A stretch of 64,000 nucleotides of DNA from Nesterenkonia haasae (GCF_010119385.1 NZ_VFIE01000023.1:1-64000); one strand, 5' to 3'; positions 1 through 8,816 are shown, counted from the stretch's first letter. Numbers and translations: made by a program. Notes: generated from the sequence alone by a model not told the origin.

Positions 1-206
1 GTCGGTCGGATCAGTGCGGATCTGTCCAGCTCAACCGTGCGGACCCTGCACTGCCGCGGACTCAGGCCCTCGTGCGGTGCGCTTCTGGGGCGGCGGCGTG
101 GTCATGCGACTATCTCCTCAGGCTTCGCTAAGGGTTAAGCGCAGCGTCCCAAGCGTCCGCGGTACCGCCACCCAGATCAGCAGACCCATCCCAGCTTGCC
201 AGGGCT

Positions 207-725
207 TCAGCGTCGGACCGTGTTGAACTCACTAGCATCCGGGTTGACGACGTTATCCACCAGATTCATGTATTGAACCCACAGGGTGTCTGCCCACGCG
301 GCACCATCAGTGACCTCGTAGTAGAGGATTGAGGACACCATCTGCATCACGAACATGATGACTGGCAGAACAACGATGCCGCCTGCCGAGCTGCGCAGCA
401 CCACACCCAAGCCGAAGCCCAGCAGCGCCGTGAGTGCCACCGTGGCCCAGTTGGCGATGTACATTGCAGCGATCTCGCCGTCGAACATGTCTGCCGGACT
501 CAATAGCACACCAATGATGCTAGTGAGCAAGTGGCCGATCAGGATCAAAGCCGCCGCCACCACTGCAGCCCATACCACTAGCGCCAAGGCATTGGCGCGG
601 AGCAGCAGAAATCTCTGCGGCACAGCGGTGAGGTTGGAACGAATAACCCCGGTGGAGCCTTCCGTAGTAATCGCAATCACACCAAGAGAGCCCAGAAGAA
701 TCATGGCGAAGTAACTGCCGGGCAC
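207..725 (-). pseudogene. Truncated ABC-2 type permease
   Basis: The 172-aa product has about four hydrophobic segments and an ITTEGSTGVIRSNLTAVPQR stretch. This matches the region after the first helices of actinobacterial ABC-2 permeases, where family members read close to ITGEYSTGMIRSSLTAVPRR. Family members are about 240-280 aa and begin with a cytoplasmic tail and one or two further helices. Those are absent here, and the only start is a GTG next to no convincing ribosome site. The 375 bp upstream hold no intact partner or ATPase gene. I read it as a decayed 3' fragment of an exporter permease. A short functional protein cannot be excluded. Confidence 0.55.
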
Positions 726-1100
726 CTGCGAGCATCCTCCGTTCTAGCACCCGACTCCCGTTCCAACGGTTGCTCCACCTGGGGACGGCCCTGAGCGAAC
801 CGAAGACATGCGGAGAAATCTGTGCCGGCTGCGCCCGCAGCTTTCAAACCTGGTACTCAATGGTGTCAATGAGCTTTTCCCGAAGAGCAGCCCGTGCTGC
901 AGCCAAAGGATGCTCATGCGCGGGCCAACGGGTTCGACCGTACTACGGTAGGCGCCACGCCAGTGATGGTGGCGGACTTTCATTAAGTCCTCTCTCCGTA
1001 GCATTGCTCAAATGGCAATAGGCGCATCAACCTGCCGGAGCCCGTCGCGGTGCTCCTGCGGGGTTAAAGATTTGCCCCTAGGCTCGCAAAACAGATTGAC
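726..1100. other. Non-coding or decayed stretch
   Basis: This holds no recognisable gene. The short open frames on either strand have no family signature and no ribosome site. It lies between the truncated permease and the 3' end of the acyl-CoA dehydrogenase and probably contains the eroded 5' part of the permease locus. Confidence 0.4.
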
Positions 1101-2297
1101 TCAGTAAGAGCGGGGCATCCCGAGGACTTTAGTGGCAACAAACGCTTTAATGAGGTTGTTGTTGACCGGAGCGACTTGGTACATTCGGGTCTCGCGAAAC
1201 TTCCGCTCCACATCGTACTGGTCCACGAAGCCATAGCCGCCGTAAGTATTTAGACAAACGTTTGCAGCTTCCCAACTGGCGTCAGACGCCAGGTGTTTGG
1301 CCATATTAGCCTCAGCCCCGCAGGGCTGTCCAGCGTCAAAGAGGCGGGCCGCCTCCTTACGCATCATGTCGGCTGCCCGGACTTTCATATAGGCGTCTGT
1401 GATGGGAAATTGCACGCCCTGATTGATGCCGATCTGGCGACCGAACACCTCACGTTGGTTGGCGTAGGCCACAGCGCGGTCAGTGAACCAGTACCCGTCA
1501 CCAATAGCTTCAGATGCAAGGAGAATCCGTTCGGCGTTCCAGCCGTCGATGACGTAGCGGAACCCGTTACCCACTTGGCCCACCACCGCTGATTCTGGCA
1601 CGCGCAGGCCGTGGTAATAGAGTTGGTTAGTGGCGTAGTTGAACATGGTGCGGACCTTGACGGCCTCCAACGCTTCGGGTTGTTCAGCGCGCACCTGGCG
1701 TAGGTCCACGAGGAACAGAGTCAGGCCCCCGCTTCGAGCGGCCTCGTCCTTGCCAGCGGTGCGAGTTAGCACCAACAGCAGGTCGGATTCGTCGATGCGA
1801 CTGGTCCAGCTTTTGTGGCCGGTAATCAGCCATTCGTCGCCGTCCTTGACTGCTCGAGTCTGAATACTCGAGGTGTCGGACCCGGCGGCGTCCTCGGTGA
1901 TAGAAAAGGCTTGCAGACGCAGTGAACCGTCAGCGATACCGGGCAGGTACTGCTGTTTCTGCCAAGCGGAGCCGTGGTTCAGGACGGCCTTCATTGTGTA
2001 CAACTGGGCGTGACAGGCCGCGGAGTGGCCGCCTGACTTGTTAATCTCTTCCATGATCACCGATGCCTCGGTCAGCCCCACGCCCAGTCCGCCGTACTGG
2101 GTGGGGATCAAGGCCGAAAGCAGTCTCGCCTTCGTGAGAGTGTCGACGAATTCCTGGGGGTACTCACGCTTGAGGTCCAGTTCCCGCCAGTACTCGCCTG
2201 GGAACTCCGCGCACAGCCGACGCGTCTGCTCCCGCAACTGCTCTGCGGTTGGGACTGGGACGTGAATGTCGCTGCGTTCGGGCAACTGAGTGGGCAA
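1101..2297 (-). CDS. Acyl-CoA dehydrogenase family protein
   Basis: A 398-aa flavoprotein predicted to oxidise an acyl-CoA (alpha,beta-desaturation) with FAD. The family architecture is visible: an N-terminal helical domain, the middle beta domain with AFSITEDAAGSDTSS (FAD/substrate contact region) and ITGHKSWTS, and a C-terminal helical domain with NTYGGYGFVDQYDVERKFRE and an APVNNNLIK tail. Length is normal. The start is TTG at 2297, preceded by AGAGGAG six bases upstream; no better start exists. It is divergent from the MaoC/CitE/CoA-transferase genes and shares their 200-bp control region, so it is probably part of the same C5-dicarboxylate pathway. The exact substrate cannot be read from sequence. 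Confidence 0.9.
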   Translation of the reverse strand: MPTQLPERSDIHVPVPTAEQLREQTRRLCAEFPGEYWRELDLKREYPQEFVDTLTKARLLSALIPTQYGGLGVGLTEASVIMEEINKSGGHSAACHAQLYTMKAVLNHGSAWQKQQYLPGIADGSLRLQAFSITEDAAGSDTSSIQTRAVKDGDEWLITGHKSWTSRIDESDLLLVLTRTAGKDEAARSGGLTLFLVDLRQVRAEQPEALEAVKVRTMFNYATNQLYYHGLRVPESAVVGQVGNGFRYVIDGWNAERILLASEAIGDGYWFTDRAVAYANQREVFGRQIGINQGVQFPITDAYMKVRAADMMRKEAARLFDAGQPCGAEANMAKHLASDASWEAANVCLNTYGGYGFVDQYDVERKFRETRMYQVAPVNNNLIKAFVATKVLGMPRSY

Positions 2298-2346
2298 GGT
2301 GACTCCTCTGAAGAAGGTGCAAAAAGCTGGTAATCTCCGAGCTTAC

Positions 2347-2443
2347 GAATATATTGGCTCATTCACAAGAGCCTTCGTTTTTGGATGATACGCCGGGAAC
2401 CCTTGTATATCAGGCTTAGAAGGGTCAAACTAGTGAATATATT
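2347..2443. promoter_or_regulatory. Divergent control region with two GAATATATT boxes
   Basis: The space between the divergent dehydrogenase and hydratase genes carries GAATATATT twice, at 2347-2355 and 2435-2443. Each contains the palindrome AATATATT. The AT-rich sites stand out against GC-rich surroundings and lie near both presumed promoters. They could be operators for the GntR/FadR-type regulator encoded at 5078 or simply -10-like elements. This is inference from position and repetition only. Confidence 0.35.
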
Positions 2444-2494
2444 TAGCATTAGCTCCGAATGGCCTCCGGGTCACTAACACAGAAGGGTTCCACG

Positions 2495-3055
2495 ATGACG
2501 GAGACTGGTTCAGAGGCAGCACCGAGTCGAGAGGTCGCAGGTTGGAACGGGCGACTATTCGAAGATTTCAACGTAGGGGACGTGTATTACCACCCGTTCG
2601 GCAAAACGGTCACCCAGTCGGACAACCATCAATTCACACTAATGACGCAGAATGTAGCTAAGACGCACGTAGATGCGCACTTTGCCGCGGGAAGCGAGTT
2701 CGGCCGCCCGCTAGTGAACTCCACGCTCACCCTTGCCCTTGTGACCGGCCAATCCACCATCGATCTGTCCATGAACGTGTTCGCGAACATGGGCTGGGAC
2801 GAGGTGAGGATGCCGGCCCCCGTGTTCGAGGGAGACACTATCTACTCCCGCTCCAAGGTGCTGGCCGTGCGGGGGGCCAATTCCCGTCCGAACCTTGGCC
2901 TCGTGACTGTGGCGACCGAGGGGTACAACCAGGACGGCGTCGTGGTTATCAGCTACCGTCGGACATTCATGGTCTATCGCCAAGGAGAACTTCCCTCTGT
3001 AACGCACTCCCGTCCGGACGAGTCGAGCCTGCCAGCCGTACCGGAGAAGGCATGA
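2495..3055 (+). CDS. MaoC-like hot-dog hydratase
   Basis: A 186-aa protein of the MaoC dehydratase/hydratase family (hot-dog fold), adding water to an enoyl-CoA such as mesaconyl- or itaconyl-CoA. The hydratase loop is visible around TQNVAKTHVDAHFAAG followed by FGRPLVNSTLTLALVTG, where the family keeps an Asp/His pair and a Gly-rich helix. I chose ATG 2495 because AGAAGGG precedes it; an in-frame ATG at 2459 lacks a ribosome site. The stop overlaps the next gene's ATG (ATGA), so it is translated together with the CitE-like lyase. The neighbour set (CoA-transferase, hydratase, lyase) parallels Ict/Ich/Ccl (RipA/B/C) of itaconate degradation. Confidence 0.85.
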   Translation: MTETGSEAAPSREVAGWNGRLFEDFNVGDVYYHPFGKTVTQSDNHQFTLMTQNVAKTHVDAHFAAGSEFGRPLVNSTLTLALVTGQSTIDLSMNVFANMGWDEVRMPAPVFEGDTIYSRSKVLAVRGANSRPNLGLVTVATEGYNQDGVVVISYRRTFMVYRQGELPSVTHSRPDESSLPAVPEKA

Positions 3056-3960
3056 GCACCCCGGGTGTGAGCCCTGCTGCGCATACCGGGGAGATAGGCA
3101 CGGTCCGCCCATCGGCTCCGCAAGCAGTCGCCGGTGCCCTGACAGCCATATTCGTGCCCGGTGATCGTCCCGAGCGCTTTGTTAAGGCAGCCACCTCGGG
3201 GGCCGACGTCGTCGTCATCGATCTCGAAGACGCCGTCGCAAAGGGGGACAAGCAGCAAGCACTTGAGCACGTCGTGCGGGCCCTATCTCCCGGTGGCAAC
3301 GATGGGCTCAACGCTGTGGTGCGGACCAACGGGCTGGCCACGACCTGGTTCGAGGCTGAGGTCGAGGCCCTAGTTGAGATCGCCTCGGCAGCCGGCCACG
3401 GGGTGCTAGGGCTCATGTTACCCAAAGCCGAGGACGCCACCGCGGTTGCGGCCATAGGACAGCGACTCCCCGACAACTTCGCTTTCGTGCCCCTCATCGA
3501 GAGCGCCGTGGGGATCGTCAACGCGGTGGAGATCGCGCGTGTGCCGGAAGTCAACCGTCTGGCGTTCGGCGCTGTCGATTTCGCCCTGGACATTGACGTC
3601 GGCGCGGACTCCCCTACTGTGGACCGCGCACGCTCCATGGTGGTGCTGGCCTCCCGCGCGGCAGGAATTGCTGCGCCGCTGGATGCGCCCTCTACAGCTA
3701 TCAGGGACCTCGAGCACGTCGCCACCTACGCGGCCCGGGGCCGGTCCTTGGGTTTCGGCGGGAGCCTATGCATCCATCCGGTGCAAGTAGCGCTGGTCCG
3801 GGACGCCCACCTACCCACGCAGAAAGAAATCCAGTGGGCGCAGAAGATTATGGCCGTCGCCGACGCAGGCGCGAGCCAAGTAGATGGCGCGATGATCGAC
3901 CGCCCCGTGATCGATCATGCGCGGCGCGTGATTGCCCGGTCCGGAAAGGTGAAGACATGA
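3052..3960 (+). CDS. HpcH/HpaI-CitE family CoA-ester lyase
   Basis: A 302-aa TIM-barrel lyase of the CitE-like branch, expected to cleave a beta-hydroxy acyl-CoA such as citramalyl-CoA or malyl-CoA. Visible motifs are FVPGDRPERFVKA near the N terminus, VVVIDLEDAV (acidic metal/CoA region), LPKAED, FVPLIESAVGIVNA (metal-binding Glu) and GFGGSLCIHPVQV near the C terminus. Length is typical. It overlaps MaoC by 4 bp at its start and the CoA-transferase pseudogene by 4 bp at its end, so the three were one translationally coupled operon. (S)-citramalyl-CoA lyase is the best guess from context; other short acyl-CoA substrates are possible. Confidence 0.87.
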   Translation: MSTPGVSPAAHTGEIGTVRPSAPQAVAGALTAIFVPGDRPERFVKAATSGADVVVIDLEDAVAKGDKQQALEHVVRALSPGGNDGLNAVVRTNGLATTWFEAEVEALVEIASAAGHGVLGLMLPKAEDATAVAAIGQRLPDNFAFVPLIESAVGIVNAVEIARVPEVNRLAFGAVDFALDIDVGADSPTVDRARSMVVLASRAAGIAAPLDAPSTAIRDLEHVATYAARGRSLGFGGSLCIHPVQVALVRDAHLPTQKEIQWAQKIMAVADAGASQVDGAMIDRPVIDHARRVIARSGKVKT

Positions 3961-5022
3961 GCGCACTTCCTCTTGAGGGGATCACGGTCGTCTCCTCGGA
4001 ACAAGCGGTTGCCGCCCCGTTCGCGAGTCGCCAATTCGCCAACCTCGGCGCCCGAGTGCTCAAGGTCGAACGGGACACGGGTGACTTAGCCCGCGGCTAT
4101 GATGAGTCGGTACACGGCATATCCAGCTACTTTTGTCTGGCTCAACCGCGGCAAAGAATCCGTGGTCCTGGATGTGAAGTCCGAGGACGGTATCGCCACC
4201 TTGAAGGGAATTGCGGCAGAGGCCGATGTATTCCTCCTGAACCTGGCCCCTGGCGCCGCGGAGCGTCTCGGCTTGGGCCCATGCGAAGCGTTAGAGCTTA
4301 ACCCCTCCCTGGTCCACGTCTCTGTCTCGGGCTAACGCCGCGGCGGGAGCTACGAGGCGAATAAGGCCTACGACCTTCTCGTACAGTGTGAGGCGGGTCT
4401 GCTCTCAGTGACCGGGGCGCCGGATGAACATACAAAGGTCGGCATCTCCATCGCCGACATCAGCGCCGGAATGTACACCTACTCGGACATCCTGACGCCC
4501 CTCTACCAACGCCGGGACTCCAGCCGCGGCGATGTCCTGGAGATCTCGATGCTCGAAGCCCAGCACGTCACGAGCGCCCCTTATGGACCCTTTGATGCCG
4601 CCGATGGGACCGTGTTCTTCGGCATTCAGAACGAGCGGGAATGGGTTGTCTTCTGCAGCACGGTCCCCGGGCGACCGCAGTGGGCCCGGGAGAAACGATT
4701 CCTCAACAACACCCAACGGGTCGCCCAGCGCGAAGAATTGCACGCCGAGATCAACACGGTTCTCCCCACTCTTTCCGTGCAGCAGGTGCTGGTCCGCCTG
4801 GACGACGCGGGTCTTGCCAACGCCCGCATGCGGAACCTCCAGGAACTGTCGGCTCATCCGCAGTTGGCGGCGCGGGGCCGGTGGCGCGACGTCAACTCAC
4901 CGGTCGGTCCGCTGCGGAGCCTCGTTCCTCCGGTCACCTCCCGCCAGGCCGGAATCCTGATGGCTCCGGTGCTTGGGCTCGGCGAGCACACCGGGCGCGT
5001 CCTGGCCGAGTTCGCCCGTTGA
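3957..5022 (+). pseudogene. CaiB/BaiF CoA-transferase, broken by three lesions
   Basis: The N-terminal part (SALPLEGITVVSSEQAVAAP, then RQFANLGARVLKVERDTGD) is a class III CoA-transferase start. Near 4130 a run of four T in ctacttttgtc throws the frame by +1: the family sequence resumes only in the other frame as VWLNRGKESVVLDVK. A TAA at 4333-4335 then interrupts VSVSG where homologues continue with a Tyr-Gly. In addition MLEAQHVTSAPYGPF (about 4549-4590) joins two segments that are separated by some 30-40 residues in homologues, indicating an internal deletion. The rest, to the HPQLAARGRW and GEHT motifs, is intact. It should have activated the pathway acid as its CoA ester. Confidence 0.85.
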
Positions 5023-5077
5023 GTCCCGCGCATCGCTAAGGTGGGGTAGGCTCCATTCCCCCGACGACGGAGGAGAA

Positions 5078-5752
5078 ATGACATCGCAGCGAAAGCCCCA
5101 GCTCAGTGCGGAGGCAGCCGCCCACGTGCGCGCTCTGGTGATCTCCGGGCAACTACCGCCGGGGACACAGGTTCGACCGGAGGTGGTCGGCAAGGAGCTG
5201 GGCATCTCCACGACCCCGGCGCGGGAAGGGTTGCAATCCCTGCGCGTGGAAGGCTTCCTTGAACTCGTCCCTCGCAGGGGGTTCCAGGTCGCCCCCTTAA
5301 CCGGAGATGACATCCGTGACCTGTTTTGCGCCCAGGCTCTGCTGGCCGGCGAGCTGGCCGCCCGGGCCGCGTCCAACCGCGGAGCCGAGGATTTGGCCGA
5401 GCTCGAGGCATTGCACCATGAACTCCTAGCGGCGGCGGCACGGAAGGATACCGACCTTCTCGAGGAGAAGAACCACGCATTCCACCGCCAGATTAACCAC
5501 CTGGCCCGGTCCCGGAGAATGCTGTGGGTACTCGGGTTGACCACCCGGTATGTGCCACGGCGCTTCTATGCCAGCATCGAAGGGTGGCCCGAGGCGACGG
5601 CCGCTGACCATGCTCAGATCATCTCCGGCATCAGAACCGGAGACCCGGACGCCACGCGCCGGGCGGTACAAGACCACGTGGTCCACGCCGGCGAGCTACT
5701 TGCGGAGCACTTCGACGCCCGGGCGACGGATGTCCCGGAACGAACTGCGTAG
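5078..5752 (+). CDS. GntR-family (FadR/FCD) transcriptional regulator
   Basis: A 224-aa regulator with an N-terminal winged helix (about residues 10-75, with ISGQLPPGTQVRPEVVGKEL and GISTTPAREGLQSLRVEGFL) and a C-terminal all-helical FCD ligand domain carrying metal-type histidines (ALHHELL, NHAFHRQIN, DHAQIISGI). I chose ATG 5078 because GGAGGAG lies directly upstream; the longer reading from 4973 would overlap the CoA-transferase remnant without a ribosome site. It sits 55 bp behind the catabolic genes and probably controls them in response to a pathway acid or CoA intermediate. It still appears intact although the pathway is damaged. Confidence 0.87.
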   Translation: MTSQRKPQLSAEAAAHVRALVISGQLPPGTQVRPEVVGKELGISTTPAREGLQSLRVEGFLELVPRRGFQVAPLTGDDIRDLFCAQALLAGELAARAASNRGAEDLAELEALHHELLAAAARKDTDLLEEKNHAFHRQINHLARSRRMLWVLGLTTRYVPRRFYASIEGWPEATAADHAQIISGIRTGDPDATRRAVQDHVVHAGELLAEHFDARATDVPERTA

Positions 5753-5797
5753 GGGTTGTTGTGGTGCCCCGTGGCATTCAATTTCTGCTTCAGGAGG

Positions 5798-5824
5798 CGA
5801 ATGTGCCGGGTCCCGGCACATTCG
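5798..5824 (+). terminator. Perfect 13-bp stem hairpin after the GntR gene
   Basis: A 27-bp near-perfect palindrome with arms CGAATGTGCCGGG and CCCGGCACATTCG around a single T. It begins about 45 bp after the GntR stop codon. No long T tract follows. It could be the operon terminator or an end structure of the adjacent IS remnant. Confidence 0.45.
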
Positions 5825-5839
5825 GTAGGTCTCACGTCG

Positions 5840-6135
5840 GTAGGGGTCTGCAGATGGCCCAGCGTGCGCGGCAGAATCCAATGCTCTGGTAACAAGATGC
5901 AGGCACTTCAGTGTGTCTGCCTCGTTCGGGAAGTGCCCTCGGGCTTTGACTGCTCTGCGGTAGCGGGCGTTCATTGACTCAATCGCGTTGGTCGAACAGA
6001 TCACCCGGCGGATCTCAGCGTCCATATTCTAGGGAGGGCACGAACTCGTTCCAGGCGTTGGCGCAGAGCTTACTTATCGCTGGGTACTGCTTACCCCAGG
6101 TGGCGTCGCATTTAGCGAGCCGTTCGGTGGTACCG
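5840..6135 (-). pseudogene. IS256-family transposase remnant (C-terminal part)
   Basis: The minus strand encodes the well-known C-terminal block of Mutator/IS256 transposases: GKQYPAISKLCANAWNEFVP, then DAEIRRVICSTNAIESMNAR and RRAVKARGHFPNE. A one-base shift after LEYG (around 6025) breaks the frame between the two blocks, and the C terminus diverges after CLHLVTRALD, with a scrap of RARWA in another frame. The catalytic N-terminal half is missing. It is a non-functional fragment. Confidence 0.75.
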
Positions 6136-6441
6136 CTTCCGAAGGCGCAAAGGTGTCAGATCAATAATCACGGTGACCTGTTGGTACCCGTTGCCATCTT
6201 CTTAGCCCCTTCTTAAGGATAAGATGCGGGAGTGCTGGCCGGAAGGCCCCGGCATGATTACTACCCTCCCCCAGTTACTCATGAGCCGGGGGTGATGTCA
6301 CCGGGGCCTGAAGGTGCCGGAGACACCGCTACTAGGAGTCGGGCAGAAGTAGTTCAGGCCCTTCAAAACGTAGATGCCCAGCTCTGACACCGCTGCTGGG
6401 CCAGCACGTTGGAGCCCGCTTCTTACACTAGATAAACAGCT
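6136..6441. other. Non-coding spacer between IS remnants
   Basis: No gene is recognisable. The stretch carries GC-rich inverted segments (for example around 6230-6310) and probably includes the upstream end of the IS110-type element, but no terminal repeats can be defined. Confidence 0.4.
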
Positions 6442-6869
6442 ATGATCAGCAACCACCAAGAGGTCGATGTTTTCCTCGGGATCGACGAGGGCAAGAGCGA
6501 ACACCGCACAGTTGCGCTGGACCGGACGGGACAGAAACTTGACAACACGGCCTTGCCCAGCGACGTGACCAAAATGCGGGCCGTCATTTCCGCCCTGGCC
6601 CGACACGGCAAAGTCTTGTTCGTGGTGGACTAGCCGGTCATCATCGGCTCACTGCCGTTCGCGGTCGTCCAGGCCTGTTGGGTCCCGGTACGCTACCTGC
6701 CGGGGTTGGCGATGCGCCGAATCGCGGACCTGCCCCCGGGCGAGGCCACGACCGATGCCAGAGATGCCGTGATCATCGCCGAAGCCGCTCGCACCATGCC
6801 GCACACCCTGCGTTCGATCGAGGTGACCGAGGAACTGGTCGCCGAGCTCTCGACGCTCTGCGGTTTGGT
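6442..6869 (+). pseudogene. IS110-family transposase remnant
   Basis: The frame encodes the N-terminal RuvC-like DEDD domain of an IS110 transposase: VDVFLGIDEGKSEHRTVALD, then VRYLPGLAMRRIADLPPGEA and TTDARDAVIIAEAARTMPHT. An in-frame TAG at 6631-6633 interrupts it where homologues keep a sense codon before a P-x-x-I-G-x-L-P motif. Similarity stops at STLCG, exactly where the left end of the ISL3-type element begins at 6870. The C-terminal transposase domain is not found on the far side. The element was therefore interrupted and then lost its distal half. Confidence 0.8.
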
Positions 6870-8166
6870 GGCCCATCGTAATTTGGAGTGTAGATGGGCT
6901 CTGAATCGTCCGGTGTCTAGCAGCGATCTGGTGACGTAGTGGGTGAGGTTTCGGAAGCCCAGAGCGGTACCGCGTAGATGTTCGAGGCGACCATTTATCG
7001 CTTCAGTGGGGCCATTGGATGTGCCGGGCCAGTCGGAATAGGCCAGGATGTCCGCCGCGCGGCTTGAAGGTCCGCCCCAGGCTGATCAGCTCGGTGAGCT
7101 GCTTTGGGACTGCGCGGCTGAGCGAGGTGATGACTTCCCGCAGTTGTTTCCTGCCCTCCGTTTTGGAGGGGCTGCGGTAGGCGGCGGCGATCTTCTGATA
7201 GATCCTCCAGGTTGCTTCGACTTCGACGTGGTCGTCGCTGGTGAAGACCTTCTCCAGCCGGTGTTGCTGCCGATCAGTGAGAAGATCAGCGCTAGTTCGC
7301 AGGGTTCTTCGTGCCCGGTAGAGGGGATCGCACGAACGGCCGCGATGGCCGAGAGTCTCGCGCTGGATCCGTTGTCGAGCACGGTCCAGTGCGTCACCGG
7401 CGATGGCGACGACGTGGAGTGTGGATCCATCACCGCAACAGCTTCTGGGAGTTCTTCGGCGGTGACTGTTTTGAAGCCGGTGAATCCGTACATGGCCACC
7501 GTCCTCGACCATATCCAGCAGTCGAGAGGGCCCGGTCCCATTGCGCACTGGGGGAGGTCGATGATCACCGTGACGTCGTGACTGCCCACCCCGATGTGAC
7601 GCCAACAATGTTTGTCAACCCCGATGACGTCGACGCCATTGAAACGATGGGGGTCGTGGATCAGCAGTTGCCAGCCTGCCTCGAGTACTGCAGTTTTGAC
7701 CGTGTGCCAAGAGGCCGCCAGAGATTCGGCGATCCGGGCGATGGAGAGCTGGTCGATCACCACCGATTTCAGCGCCCACAACACTGCGTGCCGAGACAAC
7801 TTTGCCTTCGGTGCCGCGGCACCGATGGTGTCTTCACGCCATACTCGGGCGCAGTCGGTGCAGCTGTAGCGACGGACCCTGACCCACAAGGTGGTCGGCC
7901 GCCGGCCCAGCGGCACATGGGCCAGCTTTCGCAGCAGCGTGTCTCACGGCAGGGCCTCGGCGCCACCCTCACGGCACCATGGATCAGGTTCTCGGACGCG
8001 GCACTCCAACACCGCCCGGTCTGGTTCCAAGCGTTGGCCGACCGCCGTCAATCTCAGCTGGTCCATCAGGCAGCAGCTATCAAGGCCAGCGGCAGCGAAG
8101 GTAGCATCGACGCCTTTTACCTCATCGCCACGCTGTAAACCACTACACCCCCAATTACGAAGAGCC
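6870..8166 (-). mobile_element. ISL3-family insertion sequence, degenerate
   Basis: The element is bounded by imperfect inverted repeats: the left end starts GGCCCATCGTAATTTGG at 6870 and the right end, read on the minus strand from 8166, starts GGCTCTTCGTAATTGGG. Its 1297 bp fit ISL3 elements (about 1.3-1.4 kb), which duplicate 8 bp on insertion. The 8-bp flanks here (6862-6869 and 8167-8174) do not match, so one side was rearranged after insertion. It sits in the IS110 remnant. Confidence 0.8.
6890..8130 (-). pseudogene. ISL3-family transposase, multiply frameshifted
   Basis: ISL3 transposase blocks are recognisable but scattered over frames: RRPTTLWVRVRRYSCTDCAR (zinc-finger region), GVDVIGVDKHCWRHIGVG (first catalytic Asp region), NGTGPSRLLDMVE, MYGFTGFKTVTAEELPEAVA, GDALDRARQRIQRETLGHRG, PLYRARRTLRTSADLLTDRQ and, at the C terminus, TEAINGRLEHLRGTALGFRN. 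At least three frame changes and an apparent internal deletion between the DMVE and GFTGFK blocks separate them, plus a stop near the N terminus. It cannot give an active enzyme unless supplied in trans. Confidence 0.8.
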
Positions 8167-8209
8167 AGCTAAGGCCGCGTCAGAATAGGCGCCTAGGGAG
8201 GGAGCCAAC

Positions 8210-8461
8210 ATGGCTGAGGTGCGAAGGCACTACAACCCGAACAACAAGGATGAGGTCTTTTCCGTTCTGCGCAGAGAGATCAGTGCTGCTCGTCTGAAGG
8301 TCGCACTGGATCGGGCGCTGAGGCGTCCGACGTCTGAGATTGTGCCGAGATCGGCGAACATGGCTATGCCACCTGTTGGGAGAAGCTCGTTCAGATCCGG
8401 TTCCCGTCCCTGCCACGAGTCGAAATGTCACTGCACCTGCATGAAAGCGCAAGTAAGGTGA
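8210..8461 (+). CDS. Small hypothetical protein
   Basis: An 83-aa open frame with a good ribosome site (GGGAGGGAG before ATG 8210). The first half (MAEVRRHYNPNNKDEVFSVL, then RREISAARLKVALDRALRR) reads like a real, lysine/arginine-rich helical protein. The second half is Ser/Pro/Cys-rich and looks like out-of-frame sequence, so the 3' part may be frameshifted or replaced. I do not recognise a family. It lies between the IS cluster and tRNA-Gly. Confidence 0.4.
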   Translation: MAEVRRHYNPNNKDEVFSVLRREISAARLKVALDRALRRPTSEIVPRSANMAMPPVGRSSFRSGSRPCHESKCHCTCMKAQVR

Positions 8462-8722
8462 CATCTGGTCGGAAGTGACGAGAGCCAGCTGAGAAACCGT
8501 AGGACCCATCTTCCCGCACGAGCACCTCTTCGGTGCCCCATGAGCTCGTCGCACAGAGAGTCCGTTCTGCAGCGCACCTGGGGGCACAGCCAGCAAAATG
8601 GCCAAAACACGATCCGCATGTTTCCGGGGATCCTAAGGCGCACCGAAACCAACACGAATTGATACCCAATGCTATTTTGGCGCTATCAATGATAGTTTCA
8701 CAACGTTTGACCGCCAGAAACG
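8462..8722. other. Non-coding stretch between small ORF and tRNA terminator
   Basis: I see no gene here: short open frames on both strands lack ribosome sites and family signatures. No repeat of the tRNA 3' end was found, so there is no direct evidence for an integrated element at the tRNA. Confidence 0.4.
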
Positions 8723-8756
8723 AAAGAGCCCTTCTCCTGTTCAGGAGAGAGGCTTT
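8723..8756 (-). terminator. Hairpin terminator downstream of tRNA-Gly
   Basis: Stem elements AAAG, GCC and CTCCT pair with AGGAG, GGC and CTTT around a GTTC loop. The structure lies about 60 bp beyond the 3' end of the tRNA, in its direction of transcription. Confidence 0.55.
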
Positions 8757-8816
8757 GACCTGGGGTTTCTCTTATTTCTGGTACTTTCGCCGGCTCTCGA
8801 CCGGCTATTCCAACAG

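Noticed and set aside
4973-5077. N-terminal extension of the GntR regulator
   Set aside because: The extension overlaps the CoA-transferase remnant and lacks a ribosome site, whereas GGAGGAG precedes ATG 5078 and homology starts there.
7311-8138. 275-codon plus-strand open frame
   Set aside because: It lies opposite the ISL3 transposase remnant and encodes no recognisable motif; it stays open because of GC-rich codon bias.
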